Source: Bacteroidales bacterium
GTDB lineage: Bacteria > Bacteroidota > Bacteroidia > Bacteroidales > UBA932
DNA length: 11,785 nucleotides
NCBI GenBank assembly: GCA_004552965.1
Contig: SFMU01000061.1
Span: forward strand, 1 to 11,785
Direction of reading: 5' to 3'
Notes under the pieces: model-generated
The model's input: the letters and a program-made list of their open reading frames with translations, nothing else
What the model was told of the DNA's origin: nothing
Database searches by the model: none
Position numbers and translations under genes: made by a program
Shown here: positions 7,052-11,785 of the stretch, in pieces
How positions within the stretch are numbered: position 1 is the first letter of the stretch
Layout: each line of letters opens with the position of its first letter

Positions 7052-7992
7052 TGTCTTTCCTCCCTTTTTCCTGCCGCACCCTTGGCGAACATCAGCACGC
7101 TGCCGGCCATCATCATCAATATCCCGATATGTATCAGGTACTTCCATGGCTGCCGGACTATCTCGACAATGCAGTGCTGAGGCCTTTCGTTCTCCCTGTC
7201 ATAGCCTGTCAGGTAGAGGTCTTCGCTGAAAGAAAGCCTGTAAGGATGGTTGACCTTCAGCACGACCTTCTTTCCGTCCATGTCCAGGTGGCTTATGTAG
7301 TTCCTTACGTTCCCCTTCGGATCAAGCTCCACTTCGAAACCGTCAAGCGCCAGGGCTGAAGGCAATCCGGTGATCGCCCCGTCCGCTCCGACGGCCTCTC
7401 TGACCGGTTCCTTGGTGACTACCGTGCGGTAGACCTGATGGTCGGGAGCTCCGAAAAAGCAGCCGGCAAGGGCAACCAGGACTCCGATGTGGTTGAGAAG
7501 GAACCGTGCTCCTTTTCTTCTGCGGCTCAGGATGACGATGAAGAGATTTGCCATCAGCGTGAGGGCAAGCAGGATGAACCACCAGGTGTGGCAGATGTCC
7601 CTCAGTCCGGGGAACCGGCCTGCCTCTCCGTCCTGTCTTGTCAGTCCGAGCAGCAGGCAGCAGCCCAGAAAGGCCGCCAGGAGAGCGATGCTTGTTTTGC
7701 CGGACGACAGCCATCTGCAGACTGCTCCGTCAGGTTTTTCCCGGTACAGGACCCAGAGGCCGGCCAGCGAGGCGAACAGCAGGGCCGAATTGACCGGAAA
7801 GGCCAACGCGTCCACAGGGAAGGGCCCTGCCAGAGCCTGGATGAGAAGCCCTGTCAGAAGAATCATCAAAACTGGAAGCACGCTTTTCAAAAGCTTCACG
7901 ATAACTATGAGCCACAGGGGCTTGCCTATGGTCATTGATCGGAAGCCTTCGTAGTAGAAACGCCATATTCGCAAAAAGACATTCTCTTTCAT
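7048..7992 (-). CDS. ResB/Ccs1-like cytochrome c biogenesis protein with a DUF4492-like N-terminus
   Basis: Inner-membrane protein (314 aa), predicted partner of CcsA in System II cytochrome c maturation. Several hydrophobic segments in the first 180 residues are followed by a periplasmic portion (about 185-280) and a last helix (about 284-304). Haem-ligand candidates are His135, His168 in LLNHIG and His288 in LIHIG. LLTGLLIQALAG and the WWFILLALTLMANLF block fit Bacteroidota ResB-like proteins. The first 35 or so residues (FYYEGFRSMTIGKPLWLIVI) instead resemble DUF4492, a small protein usually encoded beside cytochrome bd genes. The frame opens at 8118, but the ATG at 7992 begins this conserved stretch and lies downstream of a promoter-like box at 8097, so I start there. 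It is the first gene of the operon with ccsA and ccp. Confidence 0.82.
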   Translation of the reverse strand: MKENVFLRIWRFYYEGFRSMTIGKPLWLIVIVKLLKSVLPVLMILLTGLLIQALAGPFPVDALAFPVNSALLFASLAGLWVLYREKPDGAVCRWLSSGKTSIALLAAFLGCCLLLGLTRQDGEAGRFPGLRDICHTWWFILLALTLMANLFIVILSRRRKGARFLLNHIGVLVALAGCFFGAPDHQVYRTVVTKEPVREAVGADGAITGLPSALALDGFEVELDPKGNVRNYISHLDMDGKKVVLKVNHPYRLSFSEDLYLTGYDRENERPQHCIVEIVRQPWKYLIHIGILMMMAGSVLMFAKGAAGKREERQ

Positions 7993-8096
7993 AGAGTGCC
8001 GTCGGTTGTCTTCAGAACAAGGTTTGTCTGCAGATGAACTAATGTGGTTGCAGTGACCGAGGGCGGTCATTCTGTACCTTGCCGCTCCCGGACACC

Positions 8097-8104
8097 CAAA
8101 AATA
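8097..8104 (-). promoter_or_regulatory. Possible -7 box for the resB-ccsA-ccp operon
   Basis: The minus strand reads TATTTTTG, fitting TAnnTTTG, in the 252-base gap between menA and the ResB gene. The leader to the ATG at 7992 would be about 98 bases. No well-spaced -33 TTG is obvious. The rest of the gap (7993-8244) shows no gene I can support, only a weak 5-bp inverted repeat at 8123-8127 and 8149-8153. Confidence 0.4.
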
Positions 8105-8244
8105 TCAATTTTTGTCAAAATCTCCTATCGGTCTGCCATGAAATTCTCATAGGTGGCGTTTTCATCCTGCTTTTGCCGGAAGAAGGAAGCCCGGTTCCCT
8201 GGCCTTTTCTGTCGCAAAGGTCAGAGACTTGAGTTTCGGGGGCA

Positions 8245-9150
8245 TCAGCATATTCCCGCCCATGCACCAACGAGCATGATCAGCGCCGTGGCGAAGCTGG
8301 CCATGACCAGAAGCGGAAGCATAGGGTCGAGCGCCTTGTCCTCGCGTGTCCAGACACCCTTCAGATGAATTACGAAGAGGGGGATGGTCAGCAGGAAGCA
8401 AAGCACCCAGGCCATCGGCCTGACATTCAGCAGGCTGTATGTGAGAAGAAGCAGCCAGCCGATGCAGATGAGCAGGGTCTGGTAGATACGGGCCCTTCTG
8501 ACGCCGAGTTTCATCGCGATGGTGACCCTGGTCGCCGCGTCGCTCTTCATGTCCCTGATGTTGTTGACATTGAGCACTGCGACGCTCCAGCAGCCGATTG
8601 CTGCGGCAGGGAGCAGCCAGAGAGGGGAGAAGCTGTGTGTGCAAACATATGCCGAACCGGCGACGGAGACCAGGCCGAAGAAGATGAAGACGGATATGTC
8701 TCCCTTCGCATTGTAGCCGTATGGGTTCTTTCCAAGGGTGTAGCGCATGGCAGCCCAGATTGCTGCGGCTCCAAGTACGATGAGCAGGAACGGTTCGGTG
8801 GCGAACAGGGTGCCGAAACTGAAATGGATCATGGCCAGGCCGCTGATGCAACAGAGCAGGGCAGCCGTGGCAATCAGCCCCTTCATCTGTGGGATGCTTA
8901 TTTCTCCGTCCTGAAGTGAATAACGGATGCCCTGACGCTCGGCGGTGTCCGTGCCCTTGAGCGTGTCCCCGAGCTCGTTGGACAGGTTTGTGAGAATCTG
9001 GAGCAGAGCCGTCGTTGTGATGAGTGTTATGACCACAGCGGTGTCGAGGCTTCCGTAAGAAAGACTGATTGCGAGACCGGCGACTATGCCGGCCATGGAA
9101 AGGGGCAGGGTCCGCAGGCGCAGGGACCGGATGCAGGCTTTGATATTCAT
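8245..9150 (-). CDS. menA: 1,4-dihydroxy-2-naphthoate polyprenyltransferase MenA
   Basis: Inner-membrane prenyltransferase (301 aa) that joins 1,4-dihydroxy-2-naphthoate to a polyprenyl diphosphate, giving demethylmenaquinone. The two Mg-diphosphate motifs of the UbiA superfamily are visible: NELGDTLKGTD (58-68) on the first cytoplasmic loop and NNIRDMKSD (196-204) on the second. SLRLRTLPLS near the N-terminus and about eight or nine hydrophobic helices fit MenA, as does the length. The ATG at 9150 is the only sensible start, directly ahead of NIKACIRSLRLRT. menG lies 13 bases upstream and makes the enzyme for the next reaction, so the pair is surely one transcript. The other men genes are not in the window. 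Confidence 0.93.
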   Translation of the reverse strand: MNIKACIRSLRLRTLPLSMAGIVAGLAISLSYGSLDTAVVITLITTTALLQILTNLSNELGDTLKGTDTAERQGIRYSLQDGEISIPQMKGLIATAALLCCISGLAMIHFSFGTLFATEPFLLIVLGAAAIWAAMRYTLGKNPYGYNAKGDISVFIFFGLVSVAGSAYVCTHSFSPLWLLPAAAIGCWSVAVLNVNNIRDMKSDAATRVTIAMKLGVRRARIYQTLLICIGWLLLLTYSLLNVRPMAWVLCFLLTIPLFVIHLKGVWTREDKALDPMLPLLVMASFATALIMLVGAWAGIC

Positions 9151-9163
9151 GAATGTTATTTTG

Positions 9164-9877
9164 TTATTTCTCGCCTATGTACATGCGGCAGATGCCGAAA
9201 GTGAATGCTTTGTGACTGACCTTGCCGAAGCCGCAGGAACTCATGATTTCCATCCATTCCTCCTTTTTCGGAAAATTTAGCACTGACGCCGGCAGGTAGC
9301 TGTAGGCGGCCCTGTCTCCGGACACCATTCCTCCTATCAGAGGCAGTATCTTGGTGAAATACAGGCAGTAACACCATCTCAGGAAGGAATTGGAAGGGAC
9401 GGAAAGCTCGAGTATCACCAGCCGTCCTCCCGGTTTCAGAACCCTCAGAATCTCTTTCAGGGCTATCTCCCTATGTTCGAAATTGCGTATTCCGAAGGCT
9501 ATCGTGGCTCTGTCGAAACTGTCGTCCCCGAATGGCATGGCCTCGCTGTTGCCCTGCCCGGCACTGATACGCCCTTCCAGACCCGCCTCAGACACTTTGC
9601 GTCTCATCACCTCCAGCATGCCCTCCGAAAGGTCTATGCCGCAGACCGTCGTCTCCGGTCCGCTGTGCCTGGCTATCTCGATGCTGAAGTCTCCCGTTCC
9701 GCAGGCGATGTCGAGCACCTTCTTCTCCGGATTTCCATCGTTTATCCACTTAAGGGCCCTTTTTCTCCAGAGCCTGTCCACTCCTAACGAGAGTATGTGA
9801 TTGAGTCTGTCGTAGTCTTTCGCTATCGAATCGAAGAGACTGCGGATCTTTTCCGTTCTCGGTCCTTTCATATTCAT
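9164..9877 (-). CDS. menG: Demethylmenaquinone methyltransferase (UbiE/MenG family)
   Basis: SAM-dependent C-methyltransferase (237 aa from this start) that converts demethylmenaquinone to menaquinone, the final step of the pathway. The N-terminal SLFDSIAKDYDRLNHILSLG block is the UbiE/MenG signature. SAM motif I is VLDIACGTGDF (54-64), followed by GIDLSEGML (80-88), FGIRNFEHREIAL (128-140) and RVLKPGGRLVILE (145-157). The frame is open back to 10027, but homology begins only near here and a promoter box lies at 9891-9898. Met at 9877 or 9871 are both possible; the leader would be only about 7 or 13 bases. It is followed after 13 bases by menA. MenG rather than UbiQ-type activity is inferred from the menA partner. 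Confidence 0.92.
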   Translation of the reverse strand: MNMKGPRTEKIRSLFDSIAKDYDRLNHILSLGVDRLWRKRALKWINDGNPEKKVLDIACGTGDFSIEIARHSGPETTVCGIDLSEGMLEVMRRKVSEAGLEGRISAGQGNSEAMPFGDDSFDRATIAFGIRNFEHREIALKEILRVLKPGGRLVILELSVPSNSFLRWCYCLYFTKILPLIGGMVSGDRAAYSYLPASVLNFPKKEEWMEIMSSCGFGKVSHKAFTFGICRMYIGEK

Positions 9878-9890
9878 TTCTTTGAAATCG

Positions 9891-9898
9891 CAAATATA
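9891..9898 (-). promoter_or_regulatory. Probable -7 box of the menG-menA promoter
   Basis: The minus strand reads TATATTTG, an exact TAnnTTTG match. It lies just upstream of menG, giving a very short leader. A convincing -33 TTG is not seen; an A-tract and aatttcctgtatatttc lie upstream. Confidence 0.5.
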
Positions 9899-9983
9899 TG
9901 TTTTTTTGCTGACAGGGGAAGAAATATACAGGAAATTCATCGGTTGGAAACAGACCAGATGACATTGAGGTTGGGGAAAGTGA

Positions 9984-10014
9984 AGTGGTTGTTTCCAAAA
10001 TGGAAATAACCACT
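9984..10014. repeat. Inverted repeat with 14-bp arms upstream of menG and at the edge of the RhuM remnant
   Basis: Arms at 9984-9997 (agtggttgtttcca) and 10001-10014 (tggaaataaccact) pair with one mismatch (G with T) around the 3-base loop aaa. It sits between the divergent menG promoter and the RhuM-like remnant, and its right arm overlaps the first bases of RhuM similarity. No T-tract follows on the plus strand. It could be an operator or the edge of a rearrangement. Confidence 0.7.
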
Positions 10015-10274
10015 CATCATGGAGCAATTCGCGTCAAGTGTAAATGAGTTCCTGACCATTCGCAGATATCAGATTCTTCCCGACAAGGGAAAAGTGTCTG
10101 CGTTGCAGGCAAAATCAAAGGCTGAAGATGAATATGACATATTCAGTAAGACTCAGAAGATTGACTCCGATTTCGACATAGAAGGGAATCGACAAGCTGA
10201 TGGATGAAACGCCACATCCCGAACATGATCACCCCGCCAGAATTCCGAAGGCAATAGAAGAACTCAATACCTGA
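10010..10274 (+). pseudogene. C-terminal remnant of a RhuM-family (virulence RhuM-like) protein, frameshifted
   Basis: Only the last part of the gene remains. The translation MEQFASSVNEFLTIRRYQIL, then DKGKVSALQAKSKAEDEYDI and FSKTQKIDSDFD, fits the C-terminus of RhuM-family proteins, in which a 'DFL..n.r.iL...GkvS...A...A..EY' block ends in 'SDFD'. An ATG occurs at 10019, but similarity appears to reach PLIM from 10010 and is closed by a TAA at 10007. Near 10184-10190 the frame shifts: the first frame ends at 10207, while the next frame gives IDKLMDETPHPE and runs to a stop at 10274, as the family would predict. Two lesions, loss of the N-terminal part and a frameshift, make it a pseudogene. 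RhuM proteins have no firm molecular function. The end overlaps the convergent fic ORF by about 11 bases. Confidence 0.6.
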
Positions 10275-10713
10275 TCTTGAAATAGTCAAGGGCGGACTTG
10301 TATGCATCCTGCGCCGCCAGACAAGTGTCGGAGAGATATCCGTTGGCCTTTCCCCATTCCTTGAGCCCGCGATAATAGTAGAACTTCAGCTCTTCGGTTA
10401 TGATGAACGGAACGATGCTGTGGGCAAGGCACTCCTTGAACATGAGAAGTCTTCCGACCCTGCCGTTCCCGTCCTGGAAGGGGTGTATGCGCTCGAACTG
10501 GCAATGCAGATCGATGATGTCCTCAAGCGTCACGGAAGTTTTGGCATTGTAGCCTTTCAGCAGAGCAGCCATCTTTTCGTGGACCTTTTCCGGAGGGCAA
10601 GTCTCGTTGCCGCCTACCTCATTGGGCAGCTTCTTATAGTCTCCCACTTTGAACCATGACTTCTGACTGTCGCTTGTGCCGGATTTAAGAAGGAGGTGGA
10701 GCTGCTTTATCAT
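10264..10713 (-). CDS. Fic domain protein, catalytic part (split gene, downstream ORF)
   Basis: ORF of 149 aa with a complete Fic active-site loop, HPFQDGNGRVGR (77-88), including the catalytic His77 and the phosphate-binding Gly/Asn/Arg residues. The substrate-clamping flap KVGDYKKLPNEVGG is at 22-35. Fic enzymes usually transfer AMP from ATP to Ser/Thr/Tyr of target proteins. FKECLAHSIVPFIITEELKF and CLAAQDAYKSALDYFKIRY match the C-terminus of single-chain HTH-Fic proteins. The same frame is open upstream to about 10764 and encodes RCIDYIIDHAFDRPTEA, which belongs to the family but lacks a start. An internal ATG at 10713 has GGAGG only two bases ahead, so translation is possible but not certain. 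The N-terminal part of the ancestral protein is the separate ORF at 10755-11051. Most simply this is the 3' half of a frameshifted pseudogene. Confidence 0.8.
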   Translation of the reverse strand: MIKQLHLLLKSGTSDSQKSWFKVGDYKKLPNEVGGNETCPPEKVHEKMAALLKGYNAKTSVTLEDIIDLHCQFERIHPFQDGNGRVGRLLMFKECLAHSIVPFIITEELKFYYYRGLKEWGKANGYLSDTCLAAQDAYKSALDYFKIRY

Positions 10714-10754
10714 CGCCTCCGTTGGCCTGTCAAATGCATGGTCAATGATGTAGT

Positions 10755-11051
10755 CTATGCAGCGGTCAGACGACTGCCTTCGATATGGTTCGAATTGTAA
10801 GTCAGGTCAATCTGCGTTCTGTGGTATATGCCACCTTTGATATGGTTATCCTTCTCCTGACGAAGTCTCGAAAGAAGGGGTGATGCCTTTGGTTTCTTCC
10901 CTTTTGCCGGTAGCATGGCCTCGTACGGAATATTCCACGTCTTGCCCACAAGATGTGCACCGGGAATGCGCCCGGTTGAGCACCAGCTGCGTACAGTTCT
11001 TTCGGGAACCTCGAACTTGGCTGCAAACTCTGTGATTGAAATGTATTCCAT
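10755..11051 (-). CDS. HTH plus Fic inhibitory-motif ORF (split gene, upstream part)
   Basis: ORF of 98 aa. Residues 1-48 (ITEFAAKFEVPERTVRSWCS, then VGKTWNIP) form a MerR/excisionase-like winged HTH. Residues 57-96 match the N-terminal linker of HTH-Fic proteins and hold SNHIEG at 87-92, which fits the Fic inhibitory motif (S/T)xxxE(G/N). The ORF ends in TAA-like fashion with a TAG at 10755-10757, directly after SRLTAA. The following family sequence (RCIDYIID) continues in another frame from 10764. Intact relatives have roughly 30 residues between SRLT and FRCIDYI, so a deletion whose length is not a multiple of three has split the gene. The promoter and a palindromic operator lie just upstream. 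It could be a broken 5' half, or a working DNA-binding, antitoxin-like protein. Confidence 0.75.
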   Translation of the reverse strand: MEYISITEFAAKFEVPERTVRSWCSTGRIPGAHLVGKTWNIPYEAMLPAKGKKPKASPLLSRLRQEKDNHIKGGIYHRTQIDLTYNSNHIEGSRLTAA

Positions 11052-11055
11052 TTAC

Positions 11056-11064
11056 TATCGGCAA
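11056..11064. promoter_or_regulatory. Extra half-site of the fic operator in the leader
   Basis: Bases tatcggcaa repeat exactly the half-site at 11108-11116 of the 28-bp palindrome. It lies in the 5' leader, ending 4 bases before the ATG of the HTH ORF. A secondary binding site for the HTH protein is plausible, but 9 bases could recur by chance. Confidence 0.4.
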
Positions 11065-11085
11065 AAAAATGTTTTATCTGATGTA

Positions 11086-11116
11086 CAAATATAGCATTTA
11101 TTGCCGATATCGGCAA
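11086..11116 (-). promoter_or_regulatory. fic promoter (TTG-N20-TATATTTG)
   Basis: On the minus strand TATATTTG (11086-11093) matches TAnnTTTG and a TTG (11114-11116) lies exactly 20 bases upstream. This is the best two-part Bacteroidota promoter in the window. The leader to the ATG at 11051 would be about 28 bases. Most of the -33 to -7 spacer is the palindrome, so a bound protein would block RNA polymerase. Confidence 0.65.
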
Positions 11117-11122
11117 TAAATG
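11095..11122. promoter_or_regulatory. Perfect 28-bp palindrome, probable operator of the split fic locus
   Basis: Arms catttattgccgat and atcggcaataaatg are exact reverse complements with no loop, centred on gatatc. The site covers the -33 region and spacer of the fic promoter. The first product of that promoter carries an HTH domain, so autorepression is the natural reading. The palindrome is visible directly; the binding protein is inferred. Confidence 0.75.
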
Positions 11123-11134
11123 GTGCATATACCT

Positions 11135-11280
11135 ATGACAATAGTCGTTGATGCTATCGTTTCGCTTGGCAAGTTCCCATCGTTTGCCTGGGGATTCCTG
11201 CGCATCGCAATGGTTTCGGTTCCCTAATGCATTGTACGAGGGATCACCTAGAAGAAGTCATCGCTAAACTGGAGAAGTAA
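11135..11280 (+). pseudogene. Unidentified coding remnant, two frames
   Basis: A short frame from the ATG at 11135 reads MTIVVDAIVSLGKFPSFAWG then FLRIAMVSVP to a stop at 11225. A second frame (about 11230-11280) reads HCTRDHLEEVIAKLEK and stops at 11278. Read together with a frameshift, an LRIAMVS strand followed by a TRDHLEEVIAKLEK helix recalls the C-terminus of PLP-dependent aminotransferase-like enzymes. The match is short and I would not insist on it. Flanking sequence shows no intact gene. Confidence 0.2.
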
Positions 11281-11319
11281 GTTAGTATTGAGAACAGGCC
11301 GCACCAACGTCTTAATATG

Positions 11320-11433
11320 CTACAACTTATCGCTCACTTCCGTCTTCTTTGCATGCTTGAAGTTGATGGTAGTTTTGCCAAAACGCCAGGTCACGCCCAG
11401 GCGGAACTGGCGGGGATTGTACCAGTGGAAAAC
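11320..11433 (-). pseudogene. C-terminal fragment of an outer-membrane beta-barrel / TonB-dependent receptor-like protein
   Basis: The minus strand encodes VFHWYNPRQFRLGVTWRFGK followed by TTINFKHAKKTEVSDKL and a TAG at 11320-11322. 'YNPR...L.V.wrFGKt' is how Bacteroidota outer-membrane beta-barrel proteins end: a final aromatic-rich strand, then a short polar tail. The frame is closed upstream by a TAG at 11434-11436, exactly where the IS-like end begins. The simplest reading is a gene truncated by an insertion, leaving 37 codons. The exact family cannot be determined from so short a piece. Confidence 0.5.
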
Positions 11434-11566
11434 CTATGCAAATTGAGCCACTTTGTCGGTCGTCTAAAACCGACCCTTGGAATTGCGGCGAAATGATAAA
11501 AAGGACTGCGGCAGCGTAGAAATAAAACAGCCAAAAAAGGCATTTCAAAAAGCCGAATAAAACAGA

Positions 11567-11607
11567 AGAAACCGGTCACTGTGATCCAGTGATCGGTTTC
11601 TCTTTTT
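11567..11607 (+). terminator. Strong intrinsic terminator inside the IS-like region
   Basis: Arms agaaaccggtcactg (11567-11581) and cagtgatcggtttct (11587-11601) pair over 15 positions, one of them G-T, around a 5-base loop, and ctttttc follows. This is a classic rho-independent terminator for plus-strand transcription. No gene that it would terminate remains upstream; it may insulate an element from outside transcription. Confidence 0.7.
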
Positions 11608-11703
11608 CACTGCCATACAGGCCTGTCTACGGCCATTTGGCGTGGTTATGTTACTAGCTTCTCAGGCTGTGTTTTACAACGTAATTTTCGGGCTCTGGAA
11701 GGC

Positions 11704-11785
11704 TGGCTCACTTTCAATTGGAAAGGTGGCTCAGTTTCGATTGGAAAAGTGGCTCACTTTCATTTTGGAAAAGTGGCTCACTTTC
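11704..11785. repeat. Four direct repeats of 23-24 bp, IS21-type end repeats
   Basis: tggctca cores begin at 11704, 11727, 11750 and 11774, each in a unit close to gtggctcactttcnattggaa. The spacing is 23, 23 and 24 bases. An inverted copy of the core (tgagcca) is at 11444-11450. Regularly spaced end repeats of this kind are transposase-binding sites in IS21-family elements. The array may go on beyond the window. Confidence 0.8.

Larger units (their letters stand above)
11437..11785. mobile_element. IS21-like insertion sequence remnant or non-autonomous derivative (open to the right)
   Basis: The left edge tgcaaattgagccacttt starts at about 11437, directly against the truncated outer-membrane gene. 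At the right edge of the window repeats read gtggctcactttc, the inverse orientation. Multiple short repeats at inverted ends are characteristic of the IS21 family. Between the ends (about 265 bases) I see no transposase or helper gene, only a strong terminator, so this is a deletion derivative, or else two separate IS ends lie close together. The right boundary and any target-site duplication are outside the window. Confidence 0.5.

Noticed and set aside
7993..8118. 42-residue N-terminal extension of the ResB-like protein
   Set aside because: It is not hydrophobic or conserved-looking, and most of it would lie at or upstream of the promoter-like box at 8097-8104. The Met at 7992 starts the conserved segment.
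8162..8851. 229-codon minus-strand ORF overlapping menA
   Set aside because: It is a second frame of the menA region, rich in Arg, His and Pro, with no motif. menA explains the sequence.
9878..10027. 50-residue N-terminal extension of MenG
   Set aside because: The residues show no UbiE/MenG similarity, and a TATATTTG promoter box (9891-9898) lies within the stretch.
10019..10207. Intact 62-aa gene
   Set aside because: It matches only a RhuM C-terminus, and the expected ending continues in another frame to 10274, so it is a remnant and not a small gene.
11327..11548. 73-codon minus-strand ORF crossing the IS-like edge
   Set aside because: It joins IS-like sequence to the barrel fragment in the wrong frame. 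The barrel-like frame is the one ending at 11320.

Overview
The window looks like a chromosomal segment of a Bacteroidota bacterium, probably Bacteroidales. The signs are TAnnTTTG-type promoter boxes ahead of several genes, weak or absent Shine-Dalgarno sequences, menaquinone genes, a secreted GH38 glycosidase and a MurA active site of the GGDKIGRRR type. Every assignment was made by reading protein motifs; no database search was run.

Left part (1-1797): two peptidoglycan-precursor genes are divergently transcribed. murB is on the minus strand and leaves the window at base 1. murA is on the plus strand from 481 to 1797. MurB carries an unusual in-frame triplication of its FAD-binding GGGSN loop. 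MurA has Asp in place of the usual catalytic Cys.

Centre-left (1945-4668): a secreted GH38 alpha-mannosidase lies on the minus strand, convergent with murA, with a hairpin between them. A decamer tandem repeat and a hairpin (4756-4879) separate it from the next operon.

Centre (4880-9877), all minus strand: menG and menA (last steps of menaquinone synthesis), then, after a 252-base gap, a ResB-like gene, ccsA and a triheme cytochrome c peroxidase. Together they suggest a respiratory peroxide-reduction module. MenA and MenG make the quinone, ResB/CcsA attach haem to c-type cytochromes, and the membrane-anchored peroxidase probably takes electrons from menaquinol. The ResB-like protein begins with a stretch resembling DUF4492, a small protein linked to cytochrome bd.

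Right part (9984-11785): a decayed accessory zone. It holds a RhuM-family C-terminal remnant with a frameshift and a Fic gene split by an internal deletion into an HTH plus inhibitory-helix ORF and a catalytic ORF. A perfect 28-bp palindrome sits on the Fic promoter. Beyond it are an unidentified remnant and the C-terminus of an outer-membrane beta-barrel protein that is cut off next to an IS21-like end. The last 82 bases are four 23-24 bp repeats typical of such IS ends.

The best candidate for something new is the split Fic locus with its operator. The MurB loop expansion and the DUF4492-like/ResB fusion come next.
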